Counted from the stretch's first letter, positions 10,449 to 19,893 are shown. The stretch is DNA of 64,000 bases from Thysanoteuthis rhombus (GCA_963457665.1 OY735211.1:65656985-65720984), one strand, 5' to 3'. A program made the numbers and translations. The notes: generated from the letters alone by a model not told the origin.

Positions 10449-10621
10449 TAAGAATAAGCAACTTTTGACTCCTGAAAATTATTTCTATTTTAAATGGATT
10501 ATTTTCATTTGAATTATAATATATGGTATTATATTTTTAACATAATATAACTGGATTACAGCTAACGTAATCCGTTTTAAAGAGGAAATTATTTTTAAAA
10601 GTCAGAAGTTGCTTATTCTTA
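10449..10621. mobile_element. MITE with about 53-bp terminal inverted repeats
   Basis: The left terminus TAAGAATAAGCAACTTTTGA and the reverse complement of the right terminus TAAGAATAAGCAACTTCTGA match over roughly 53 bp with a few differences. The element is 173 bp, AT-rich and non-coding. It is flanked by a perfect 7-bp direct repeat, ACATTAT (10442-10448 and 10622-10628), which I take as the target duplication. It sits within the transglutaminase intron. Seven bp does not settle the superfamily. Confidence 0.85.
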
Positions 10622-10759
10622 ACATTATCTCAAAGAATTAAAGATGGGGTTGAAAATTATCAGTATTCGTAGATAGATATCGATGGGGTAGTAGGACTAT
10701 ATTGATAATGTATCCGTGGCACATAGGTATCAATTCGTAGGTGTCTAGGTGACTATGAG

Positions 10760-11060
10760 TTTATACCCAATTATCCATATATATGAAAGAAAAGTAAAGT
10801 ATTAATATAATGTTGGGTCTCTTAGGAGCGAAAGTGTTGAGTTTATTAATCCAAATATCCTCATGTAGTTCAAGACTTTTTGTCGTGTCGGGGCCTGTAT
10901 TTTCTATCTTTTCAATGACAGTTAATCTAGCATCTATGCTAAAGCTTTGTCCAAGGGGACGGGAGTTCTGTTCTACTGGGAGTAGGTTGTAATGATTAGT
11001 TGATTTAATCTTGTGCCTATAGTTATCAAGTATATCATTCAATTACCATTCTGATTTACC
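10760..11060 (-). mobile_element. GIY-YIG-like C-terminal fragment of a retroelement (tentative)
   Basis: The minus-strand reading holds KCKVQCIGK, then a YRHKIKS stretch, then ARLTVIEKIEN and LHEDIWINKLNTFAPKRPN. The order resembles the GIY-YIG domain attached to some Penelope-type reverse transcriptases: CxxQYIGxT, then NHRxxI, then a distal EDxWIxKLxTxxPxGLN block. The match is by motif only and the fragment is short. It lies in the intron between the two transglutaminase exons. The adjacent 11062-11340 stretch may be an upstream part of the same element. Confidence 0.35.
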
Positions 11061-11476
11061 TATGCATTGCACTTTACATTTAATTCATTTTAGGAAATTG
11101 ATGACTTTTTTGGCTTCTGCAGTTGGAATTATGGCAGATGTAGAAAGTTCAATAGTAGTAGCGTCAGAAAAGTTGTTGGTGTATTTAATGAGGTTACAGC
11201 ATTCATTTATTATCACCGGGTTGGCCAAATTTGACAGTATTAGGGATGATATTATTGTGGGAGCCCTGGTTGTCCATTATGGTATTACTACTTATCGCAT
11301 ACTTAACATTTTGGGGTCTACGGTAGGCAATAACACATGATTTTGGAATATTTCTATGAATTCTATATCCTAAAAAGAGGTAATAGTTTGGAAAGGGATG
11401 ATAGTGCGAAAAAGTATGGGAATACTGGGTTTAATAGTCTTGTTGATTTTTTATTGTTTGAATGACATGATATTAC

Positions 11477-11580
11477 CATCACTGGCCTCTTCTGGGGTCG
11501 GGTCAATGGTTTGTCAGCCACAGTAGCCGACAGGGAGATCAGGACGTCCCATCCAAACATTATTCCAAACGTGGAAGCTC
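11477..11580 (-). pseudogene. Transglutaminase catalytic His/Asp exon with in-frame stop
   Basis: A 104-nt exon on the minus strand with a TTTCCAG acceptor (AG at 11582-11581) and a GTAATA donor starting at 11476. It encodes SFHVWNNVWMGRPDLPVGYC, then G, a stop, then QTIDPTPEEASD. This is the family's NFHxWxExWMxRPDLxPGYxGWQxxDPTPQExSxG segment. It carries the catalytic His (in FHVW) and Asp (in IDPTP), 23 residues apart as in vertebrate TG2 (His335, Asp358). The Trp that normally follows GYxG is a TGA stop at 11516-11514, one base from TGG. The splice sites, frame and both catalytic residues are otherwise kept. This suggests a recently lost gene, a polymorphic null allele or a base error. 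The exon with the catalytic Cys (YGQCWVF) was not found upstream before other repeats take over at about 11940. Confidence 0.87.
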
Positions 11581-11939
11581 CTGGAAAGAATATTAGACGA
11601 GCATTTTTATAATTTCTATAAAATTTAAATCAAATTCTCAAGATTTTTAATGATCAAGTTAAGAGACAAAGTAGCAGAGAATCCGTCCCTACGGGCGTCA
11701 CTGAGTGACTGAAAAGTGCCTTATAGAGATGGTTGGATCCATCCAGAAAAATAGCAATGTTTGTCCTCGAATCAAACTATTCTCACAGACAAATGCTGAG
11801 CCCCTGAGCTCTAAGCATTTGGCAGGCCAGATATTAGACGAATACACAGAAAAAATCGCCAGCTTCATAGGAATAGATGTTTAAACTTCATCTGTGTTCT
11901 TTTAGCCTTCTGTAGGCATCAAATGTTCATTTTTCCTCA
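11581..11939. other. Intron or intergenic DNA, no gene seen
   Basis: No transglutaminase exon or other coding match. A short phrase ATATTAGACGA occurs at about 11590 and 11830 (first A varies), hinting at a small repeat that I cannot identify. Confidence 0.5.
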
Positions 11940-12270
11940 CTTGGTGTAATTCACAAATTTATAAAATCCGGTAGATTTTGACCAGAAATAAATGACTGAT
12001 TGATTTTCAAACACTTTTTTGATGTGATCTTTGCTCATCAGAATGATTTTGCAAACACTTAAACAAAAGATAGTCAGTTGGAGCAAGGGCATGAGAGTAT
12101 AGTGCATAAATCATTTTTTCCAACCAAATACGTCGAGCGGTATGAGGACATGCATTATCTTGATGAAGAATGTCCCCCTTTCAGATCACTAAGAATGAAT
12201 ATTTTCTTTCCAATGCCCTTTTCAAAATATAAAATCGTTAGTGGTAAACTTCAGTTGTGACTGTTTGACT
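11940..12270 (-). mobile_element. mariner (Tc1/mariner) transposase remnant
   Basis: The minus strand encodes ILHQDNACPHTARR, then LAPTDYLLFKCLQNH. These are the second and third catalytic-Asp regions of mariner transposase (family: LHxDNARPH and SPDLAPSDYHLF). Only 27 residues separate the two Asp residues, against 34 in intact mariner, so about seven codons are deleted. Downstream, in a shifted frame, SKSTGFYKF matches the FxSKpxxFYxxGI tail. Terminal inverted repeats were not found. This is an old, inactive copy. Confidence 0.82.
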
Positions 12271-12299
12271 TTTGTTTAAAAGATTGTGATTAAAAACAA

Positions 12300-13575
12300 A
12301 GGGGAGACAGAAGAAGATACACGACGGCAGTCATCGAATGGAATTTCACAAAAATCATCACCAACCGAATCACGAAAACACTCGATTAAAACAAGCCATG
12401 TGAACAAGCTGGCTTTAGAAGAAGCTACTCCACCATCGACCACCTACATCCGATAAATCAACAATGAAAAAAAAGGCAGCTGAGAATAACTAACACTCGC
12501 CGTAGCATTTATCGACTTCAAAAAGGCGTTCGACTCAGTAGAAATCCCTACGGTCATGGAGGCCATCAGTCGATAAGGTGTAGATCCAGTATATGTTGAA
12601 GTGCTGAAACATATATACAATCACTGCAGCTCCTTTATTAGGTTACATAAAGACTCAGACCCCTTTCATCACCAGAAAGGAATAAGACAAGATGATACCA
12701 GCTCACCTAAACTCTTCACAGCCTGCCTTGAAATGATCTTCAGAAGGCTAGACTGGGAGAATAAAGGAATTAAAATAGACGGCGAGTATCTGAGTAACGT
12801 CAGATTTGCAGAGAACCTACCCGACCTCCAACAAATGATAGATGAACTAAATGAAGAGAGCAAGAAAGTAGGCCAACACATAAACTTCAGCAAGACGAAG
12901 ATCATGTGCAACAACCACATTGGAGATAAAAACACTAAGATCAAAATCGAGGACACTGAACTGGAGGAAGTAGATCACTACATCTACCTAGGACAACGAA
13001 TCTTCATGAGACCCTCAAAAGAAGAAGAAATCAAGCGAAGAATCACACTAGGATAGCAAGCCTTTGGTAGAGCAAGCTCGACCTTTAAGAATCCCATTAA
13101 TCCTAAAGAGAAGGGTGTATAACCAATGCATCCTCCCAAAAGTCACTTATGGAGCTGAAACATGGAACTTAACCAAGAGACAGATCCGTAAATTGAGAAC
13201 CATGCATCACGCACATGAAAGAATTATGCTAGGGACTCACATCACATGGAGAGACCACAAGACAGCACAGTACATCTGAGAAAAGACAAGAGTTAGGGAC
13301 ATCAAAGAATCCATTAGAAATCTCAAATGGCGGTGGGCTGGCCATGTTGCAAGAATGGCAGACAATCGATGGACATCGCTACTCACAACATGGATCCCCC
13401 GAGACCATATACGCAACCGAGGCCGACAAAGTGTTAGATGGAGAGACGAACTAGACAAGTTCAGGAAATACTGGCTCCGTGACGCCCATGATAGGGAAGT
13501 GTGGCAAAACTTTTGGAAGGTCTATGTCCAACGACGGACGCTAAAAGACTGATGATGATGATGATGATGATGATT
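12300..13575 (+). mobile_element. RTE-clade LINE, 5'-truncated, decayed
   Basis: Contains most of the reverse transcriptase and the C-terminal region. Blocks in order: QAGFRRSYSTIDHL (about 12405-12450), the catalytic AFIDFKKAFDSV (12505-12540), GIRQDDTSSPKLFTACLEMI (from about 12680), VRFAEN in place of the catalytic FADD (about 12800), KVGQHINFSKTKIMCNN, VDHYIYLGQ, then YGAETWNLT and LKWRWAGHVARMADNRW. It ends CGACGGACGCTAAAAGACTG followed by (ATG)n at about 13552-13574. At least two frame changes, an internal deletion around the FADD box and stops (for example 13277-13279) make it inactive. The same family supplies the antisense pieces at 5150-5625 and 5930-6290. Confidence 0.92.
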
Positions 13576-15000
13576 GTAAGAAAATGTTGGAAACACTGGT
13601 TTCAATGCCAAAAACGCTCTCGTCACATGCTTTTTCAGCATGCTTTTCACACATATTCACATGTTATTACTACATTCGAGAAAATTACAGAAGAAAACAT
13701 TTTAAACATTGCTTTCCACGCCCAAAAGTCTCTTTTTTATCCTTTCAAGCTGGCTTTTGACATTTACTTATATATGAATACTACCTTCGATTAGATTGTT
13801 TTTAATTTCAGCTTTGAAAAGCATCTTTGAAAGGTTATTACCTTTAAAAACTAGGTTTCAAAGCTGAAAAGTCCCTTTTATTACCCTTTTAGGCTAGGTT
13901 GTGACATGCTGAAAATTCAACCGTATATCATTTACACATTGACAAAAAATCATCGAAAAACCATGATGACATTGCTTACAGAGCTGAAAAGACCTTTTCG
14001 GGCTCGGTTTTGACATTTAAAGGCGTACTCAAATATCATAACTTCATTCAAGAAATTGTTGAAAAACCTTGAAAACATTTCTCTTATAAGCTAAAAAGGC
14101 TCTGTTGATGCCCTTTTCGGCATTCTTTAGACATTCAGAAGATAAAATCACGTATTATATTACATTACAGAAAACATGTTCATATATATTCAAGGAAATT
14201 GCTTGAAACTATTGAAAACGTTACTTTCAAAGCGAAAAAAAGGCTTCCCTATAGCTTTTTAGGCTTGGTCTTAACACTTACATGTATAGTATTTGTACAT
14301 ACGTATAAATTGTTAAAAACCTCTAAAACATTGATTCCAAAGCTAAAAACACTCTTTTCACAGCCTTTTCGGCTTGGTTTTAACACTTTACAAATTCAAT
14401 CATTTATCATTGATACATTGGAGAAAATTTGAAAACACTTGTTTCCGGGCTAGAAAGTCTCTGTTTATACTCTTTCGGGCTTTATTTTGAGCTTCTCACT
14501 CCTATATGATTACTTTTTTCAAGATAATCAATGAAAATCTTGAAAACATTGCTTTCAATGCTATAAAATCTCTGTTCCTGCTTCCTTAGGGCTTAGTTTT
14601 GATATTCGGAAATGAAATCATGTATCATTGCTATATTAGGTAAAATTGTTGAAAAGCCATGAGAATGTGACTTTTCCCAAGCTGAAAAGGCTTCCCTTCA
14701 TACCTTTATAGGTTTGGTGTCAACAGTCTGAAAATTGGATCCTATATTATTAGTGCATTCAAGAAAATTATCGAAAAACTTTGAAAACATTGATTTCGAA
14801 GCTGAAAAAGGCTATGTTCGTACTATTTCAGGGTAGATTTTCAAACTTTCGAAATTCAATCATGTATTATTATAGTTAGATTTAAAGAAGATTGCTCAAA
14901 AACATTAGAAACATTGGTTTCCAAAGCTGGAAACGATTTTCCGGTCGTTTTGTTTCACATTTAACACTCCTGTTATTACTACATTCAATAAAATTGTTTG
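13576..15000 (+). repeat. Second degenerate tandem repeat, about 120-bp units
   Basis: About a dozen diverged units. Each has the order: GAAAACATTG, CTTTCAAAGCTGAAAAG, a pyrimidine-rich CTTTT-CC block, GGCTTGGTTTTGACA, CAATCATGTATTATTACTA, CATTCAAGAAAATTG. Clear anchors at 14621, 14741 and 14862 give a 120-bp spacing; other units vary in length. It starts directly after the RTE tail and ends where the G+C-richer island begins. I see no similarity to the 190-bp satellite. No coding potential. Confidence 0.8.
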
Positions 15001-15240
15001 GGACATGCTCCCCGAGCCGTAAGTAGCGTCACTCCGTACACGCTGTAAGTAGCAGAGAACCGGGGAAAGTCTGTCAGATTGACCAAGCTTTCAACTCACT
15101 ATTCTCTATAACCCTTCTTCTACACCTTGTGGAAGTCTCCAATTACAAAACTTGCTGCTCCCCGACCCGTGTGCGGAACGGGGGCGTCCACGGTACATGT
15201 GCCAACCGCCCCCCGTCTCCCGGCTGCCTACCGGCCCCAA
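15001..15240 (+). repeat. Island module 1, copy 1
   Basis: Begins CATGCTCCCCGA(G)CCGTAAG, continues CTCAGATTGACCAAGC-like sequence, CAACTCACTATTCTCT, CTTGTGGAAGTCTCCAATTA, GCTCCCCGACCCGTGTGCGG and a GTCTCCCG end. Repeated at 15468-15720 and 17793-18040, and in inverse orientation near 19080-19262. Confidence 0.8.
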
Positions 15241-15467
15241 ACGCGTGCGACGTCGGCTAGAGATCGAGCAACAGTTATCAGGGTCTTCTGCAGCCCACAC
15301 AGCCGACATCCCCGCCCTGACTTGGGACGGCACAATAGTCAAATGGTCGGCTGCCAGTCCTGCTTGGAGGAGCAGGCGGAGGTGTCTGGCGCACACGGCT
15401 CGCGTGTCCCTCTTGCTACTCGACATCCAGGCAAAACGACTTCCCTCCCGGCTAACCGTCCGAGCCA

Positions 15468-15720
15468 TGCTTCCCGACCCGTAAGCAGCGTCACTCCGCA
15501 CACGCTGCACGCACCAGAGAACAGGGGAAAGACTCTCAGATCGACTTAGCTTTTCAACTCACTATTCTCTCTAACCCTTCTTCTACAGCTTGTGGAAGTC
15601 TCCAATTAAAAACTTGCTGCTCCCCGACCCGTTTGCGGAACGAAGCCGTCGACGGTACGAGTAACGACGACCCTCCCTCTCCTGACTGCCTACCGGCCCC
15701 GAACGCGTTCGATCACAGGT
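15468..15720 (+). repeat. Island module 1, copy 2
   Basis: Close match to 15001-15240, with the same order of blocks including CTTGTGGAAGTCTCCAATTA and CTGCTCCCCGACCCGT. The intervening 15270-15467 is itself similar to 18050-18140 (shared GCCGACATCC and CCATGCT blocks). Confidence 0.8.
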
Positions 15721-15885
15721 TTGTTGTGGTGTGGCTTGTGTTGCCTGCCCAGTCTGAGCCCCGCACGATCAGAGTCTTAGAGAAAATGAGATGCGTGTAG
15801 CAGCCCCAAGGCTAGCCTATCCTCCTTCCTGAATATGGTCCCCTGCCAGTTGTTGTTTGGAACGGGCAGCGGTGGCTGGTGCACC

Positions 15886-16870
15886 TGGTTTGCCTATCCC
15901 CTTTCCTAATTTTTCAAAGTTTTTCTTCGTCCCGTAGTCGTAGTCAGAAACAGTCTCTGCCAAGGCCTGCAGACCCTCGAGTCCGTCAGTCGGTTAGCGT
16001 GGAAAGCAACTCGGTTCGCCTGAACGCGGACTTCGATGTTCGTAGGGCTTTTTGAGGATCGAACTAAAGCCATTTTCTATGGGTCAGAATGCCGACAGCG
16101 CGCTCTAACCGGTATGGCAGCATCGGCCAGAGGTGGGCAGACGTGATGAATGCGATAACTGGCTCTTGGAGCTAATTTTTAAAAAAATTCCAAAAGTTGT
16201 TACACGAATTTGATGTTTTGACAATGTTAGAGGGAGCACCTTCACGGAAAGGCTTATCGTGAAGGAACGAGTGTCCGCCCCGGAAAGTGAGTCGGCAGTC
16301 TGCCGTTGTCGGCACCATGTCGTCTTTGATGTCGGCTTCGCGGGGCTAAGGGACGATCATTGTAACCATTTTATAATTGTCGCGTCGTGACCGTCGAACA
16401 CCGTAGAGAGGGGAACGCTGGCAGTCGCTGCTGGCTTGCCTATCCCCTTTCCTAATTTTTCAAATTTTTCCTTCGTCCCGTAGTCGTAGACAGAAACAGT
16501 CTCTGCCCAGGCCTGCAGACCCTCCAGTCCGTCAGTCGGTTAGCGTGGAAAGCGACTCGGTTTGCCTGAACGCAGACTTCGATGTTCGTAGGGCTTTTTG
16601 AGGATCGAACTAAAGCCATTTTCTATAGGTCAGAATGCCGACAGCGCGCTCTAACCGGTATGGCAGCATCGGCCAGAGGTGGGCAGACGTGATGAATGCG
16701 ATATCTGGCTCTTGGAGCGTATTTTTAAAAAAATTCCAAAAGTTGTTACACGAATTCGATGTTTTGACAATGTTAGAGGGAGCACCTTCACGGAAAGGCT
16801 TATCGTGAAGTAACGTTTGTCCGCCCCGGGAGGGTAGTCGGCCGTTGTCGGCACCGTGTCGTGTTTGATG
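15886..16870 (+). repeat. Island module 2, tandem pair
   Basis: About 440 bp at 15886-16330 is repeated at 16432-16870, a period of 546 bp. Shared landmarks include TTGCCTATCCCCTTTCCTAA, CTTCGTCCCGTAGTCGTAG, CCTGCAGACCCTC and AGGGAGCACCTTCACGG. A few percent divergence by eye. Confidence 0.9.
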
Positions 16871-16984
16871 TCCGCTTCGCGCGGTTCGGGTGGCAAACGT
16901 AATTGTAAACAAAAGGATAACTACGATCTCTTCGTCCTTTTCGTCCTCGTCGTCCGCTCGTTGTCTCTCTGTGTCGTTCCATCC

Positions 16985-17200
16985 CAAACGGTGACTCTGT
17001 TGATTTCGAACGTAAACATCGACTGGTACTTGTGCGAGCTAGCGGTCCCGGCGTGTAGGTAGCCAACCGCTGCCCTCTCTTCGCGTCCATCCTTACGCTC
17101 TGCTGGGCTACGAGAGAGAGAGAGAGAGAGAGAGAGATCACTGGATATCGTGACTCGTTTAACATAATCATTGTTTCGGGTAGCAAACGTAATTATAAAC
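16985..17200 (+). repeat. Island module 3, copy 1
   Basis: Contains GTTGATTTCGAACGTAAACA, GACTGGTACTTGTG, GCGTGTAGGTAGCCAACC, a (GA)n run at about 17109-17136, and ATCACTGGATATCGTGACT. Repeated in the same orientation at 19512-19680, and partly at 19370-19420. Confidence 0.85.
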
Positions 17201-17282
17201 AAATGTATACCTAGGATCTCTTCGTCGTCGTCGTCGGCTCGCCGTCTCCTCGTGTCTGTGCTCCCGATCGTGATCCTGTTGC

Positions 17283-17720
17283 ACCTGCTCTCTTCTCAGG
17301 TTTAAGACTAGGGCGTAAGCTGAGTCTTCCTCTTCTCGTCACGCCTCTGTTCGCCGTCTGTCCCGTGTCAGTCCTCGCCTGGCGTGTTGGAGCTTCAACC
17401 AAAAGTGTCCCAAGTTTTCTTCTATGTTTACAGGTCCCCAGCGTCGTATGTTGACCCGTGAACAGGTTGATGGTCACCCAGCACAAACTGTTGGTCGTAG
17501 CACTGATATATACTATTGCTCCGTCACTTGCTGGCAGCCGGTCCCAGGATGCCGCCGCTGTCCTCGTGATCCTCTGGTTTGCCTTTGCGTCATTATCTTC
17601 CACTTTCGCCCGTCGTACGGTTCTCCAATCATCCCAGTGGGGTGGTTAGCCCTCTCACCGAGTCTGGGGCCTCTTAAGCCGGCTAGCTTGCTACTCACCT
17701 TGACTGATTGCTGTTCGCCG
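17283..17720 (+). repeat. Island module 4, copy 1
   Basis: Starts ACCTGCTCTCTTCTCAGGTT and runs through GACTAGGGCGTAAGCT, TGGAGCTTCAACCAAAAGTG, CCCAGCGTCGTA, CACTTGCTGGCAGC and GGTTCTCCAATCA. Repeated at 18511-18960 in the same orientation and partly at 18353-18508 inverted. Confidence 0.9.
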
Positions 17721-17792
17721 CTCCCATCTCTATATTGCGTATCGTTCACTTGCGGCGCATCCAGACTAGTCTGAAAATATTTAGTCAAACCC

Positions 17793-18040
17793 ATGCCATG
17801 CTCCCCGACCCGTAAGAAGCGTCACTCCACACGCTGTGTGGACCAAAAAATAGAGAAAATCACTCAGATTAACCTAGCCTTCCAACTCACTTTTTTCTAT
17901 AACCATTCTTATGGACCTTTTGGAATTCTCCAATCCAGAAACTCCGTGCTCCCCGACATCTTGCACAGCGGAGGCATGCACCAGAAGAGTGCCACCACCC
18001 TCCGTGTCCCGACTGCATACCCATCCCAAACGCCAACCAA
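17793..18040 (+). repeat. Island module 1, copy 3
   Basis: A more diverged copy starting CATGCTCCCCGACCCGTAAG. It keeps CCAACTCAC, TCTATAACC, TTCTCCAATCCAG and GTGCTCCCCGACA. Confidence 0.75.
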
Positions 18041-18149
18041 GTGGGCCAGAGATCCACTCACACTTATCAGGCTGTCCTAAGGCCACCCACAAAGCCGACA
18101 TCCACGCCCTGGGACGGACACCCCTCACCAATAACCGTCCCAGCCATGC

Positions 18150-18350
18150 TACGTGGGCCTTACAAAAACCTAATAACACCAGCTCCATCGATCGATCGAG
18201 CGAGCGACCGATCTCTGCCTCACGTGCTACGCGTTTCGGGCCGCCGCTACGCAGTCGGGAGACAGACGGACGGATGGTGGTGGCACTCCAACCGTGGATG
18301 CCTTCTTCGTTCCGCACACGGATCTGGGAGCATCGAGTCTCTTGATCGGG
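18150..18350 (+). repeat. Island module 5, copy 1
   Basis: Contains CCTAATAACACCAGCT, a (CGAT)n tract, GGGAGACAGACGGACGGATG, and CCTTCTTCGTTCCGCACACG. Repeated in the same orientation at 18962-19185. Its distal part is module 1 read in reverse. Confidence 0.8.
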
Positions 18351-18352
18351 GC

Positions 18353-18668
18353 AACCTACGACGCTGGGGACCTGTAAACATAGAAGAAAACTTGGGACAC
18401 TTTTGGTTGAAGCTCCAACACGCCAGGCGAGGACTGACACGGGACAGACGGCGAACAGAGGCGGGACGAGAAGAGGAAGACTCAGCTTACGCCCTAGTCT
18501 TGAACCTGGGGCACCTGCTCTCTTCTCAGGTTCAAGACTAGGGCGTAAGCTAAGTCTTCCTCTTCTCGTCACTCCTCTTTTCGCCGTCTTCCCCGTGTCA
18601 GTCTTGGAGCTTCAACCAAAAGTGTCCCAAGTTTTCTTCTATGTTTACATGTCCCCAGCGTCGTACGT
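18353..18668. repeat. Long hairpin (inverted repeat, arms about 150 bp)
   Basis: The left arm (18353-18508) and right arm (18527-18668) are reverse complements around an 18-base loop (18509-18526). The inner 40 bp of stem is near perfect, for example GACTAGGGCGTAAGCT on the right against AGCTTACGCCCTAGTC on the left. The right arm lacks a short CGCCTGGCGTG-like piece that the left arm keeps. As RNA or single-stranded DNA this would fold strongly. Confidence 0.92.
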
Positions 18669-18960
18669 TGACCCGTGTACAGGTTGATGACCACCCAGCA
18701 CAAACTGCTGGTCGTAGCACTGATATAGTATACTATTTCTCCGTCACTTGCTGGCAGCTAGTCCAAGGTTGCCAATGCCACCGCCGCCGTCGCCGCCGCC
18801 GCCGCTGTCGTCGTTGTCCTCTGGTTTTCCTTTCCGTCTTTATCCTCCACTTTCGTCCGTCGTATGGTTCTCCAATCACCCAGGGGGGTGGCTAGCCCTC
18901 TGACTAACTAACTCAGGGGCCACTTGAGCTGGCGAGCTTGCTGCTCACCTGGGTGGACTG
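18511..18960 (+). repeat. Island module 4, copy 2
   Basis: Matches 17283-17720 in order. It includes a local (CCG)n expansion at about 18778-18808 absent from copy 1, and a deletion after CCCGTGTCAGTC. Its start overlaps the hairpin at 18353-18668. Confidence 0.9.
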
Positions 18961-18961
18961 C

Positions 18962-19262
18962 TGTGTGAGCCTCACAACAACCTGATAACACAAGCTTATT
19001 CGATCGATCGATCGATCGATCGATCGATCGACCGATCACTGCCTAACGTTTTACGCATCTCGGGCGGCCGCCACGCTGTCGGGAGACGGACAGACGGACG
19101 GACGGTGGTGGCACACGTACCGTAGATGCCTTCTTCGTTCCGCACACGGGTCGGGCAGGATCGAGTCTCTTGATTGGACCATTCCACAAGGTCTAAAGGA
19201 AGCTTTCTACACAATAATAGTCAGTTGAAAAGCTAACTTGATCTGACTGATATTTTTTTCAC
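18962..19262 (-). repeat. Island module 5 copy 2 with inverted module 1
   Basis: Direct repeat of 18150-18350 with a longer (CGAT)n run at about 18997-19031. From about 19080 to 19262, the reverse complement matches module 1: AGTTAGCTTTTCAACTGACT, then CTTGTGGAA, then CCCGACCCGTGTGCGGAACG. This shows module 1 exists in both orientations in the island. Confidence 0.8.
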
Positions 19263-19414
19263 ACAAGTCAGGTGGCCACGCAGGTCAGCGATACGTAGTC
19301 GGAAAGTTGGAGCGGTCAACAGCAGTCCATTCAGGTGAGCAGCGAGCTGGCCGAATTGAGCTGTGATTTTGTTGATTTCAACGTAAACATCGACAGCAGC
19401 CGTCTCTTACGCTG

Positions 19415-19419
19415 GGCTA

Positions 19420-19501
<82 letters not shown>

Positions 19502-19505
19502 GCAG
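19415..19505. repeat. GA and CAGA microsatellites
   Basis: (GA)n at about 19420-19457 followed by (CAGA)n to about 19502. They sit between two partial copies of island module 3. Confidence 0.95.
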
Positions 19506-19511
19506 AGAAAA

Positions 19512-19680
19512 AACGGTGACTGTTGATTTCGAAGGTAAACATCGACTGGTACTTGTGTAGGCTAGCGGTCCCAGCGTGTAGGTAGCCAACCACAGCCATC
19601 TCTTCGCGTCCGGCCTCACGCTCCGTCGCATTACGAGACAGAGAGAGAGATCACTGGATATCGTGACTTGTTTAACATAG
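19512..19680 (+). repeat. Island module 3, copy 2
   Basis: Matches 16985-17160: GTTGATTTCGAAGGTAAACA, GACTGGTACTTGTG, AGCGTGTAGGTAGCC and ATCACTGGATATCGTGACT. The GA run is shorter here. Confidence 0.85.
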
Positions 19681-19690
19681 CCCAGTTTAG

Positions 19691-19893
19691 GAACACCAGG
19701 AACAGTGAACAAGATAAACCTTTTTTTTTTCACCCCCACCGTCCAGTTCTCAACCAGATTCTTTAAACGTTGTGAAACCGATATAAGCCCCTGAGTTCAG
19801 CACTTGCTTACATTCAAATCACAATGGGAGTACCAGTTCTTGTTCGATCAGCAATGTTCAGCAGCTTCGAGCCTGATCCGTACTTAAATGTTA
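19691..19893 (+). other. Unique spacer before the main array
   Basis: About 200 bp of apparently single-copy DNA between the mosaic island and the array. An ATG at 19824 in a good context (ACAATGG) opens 24 unique codons (MGVPVLVRSAMFSSFEPDPY and four more) and then runs into satellite sequence. I do not call it a gene. Confidence 0.6.

Larger units (their letters stand above)
15001..19690. repeat. G+C-richer mosaic island of direct and inverted modules
   Basis: This 4.7-kb block is visibly richer in G, C and CpG than everything around it. It consists almost wholly of repeated modules: a CCCCGACCCG module, a 546-bp tandem pair, a GTAAACATCGACTGG module, and a long CTTCCTCTTCTCGTC module present in both orientations. 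The longest open frame (17874-18572, minus) crosses the hairpin and repeats itself on other frames, so I do not regard it as a gene. The layout suggests a nest of foldback-type or otherwise rearranged non-autonomous elements; no transposase or known family was recognised. Confidence 0.75.

Noticed and set aside
15106-15549. Overlapping frames of 110-140 codons on both strands in the G+C-richer island
   Set aside because: High G+C lowers stop frequency. The frames overlap on both strands and fall within repeat module 1 and its neighbour.
17874-18572. 232-codon minus-strand frame, the longest in the window
   Set aside because: It crosses the hairpin and repeat modules, its start segment (TRRGRLSLRPSL) reappears in other frames of duplicated modules, and it has no recognisable domain.
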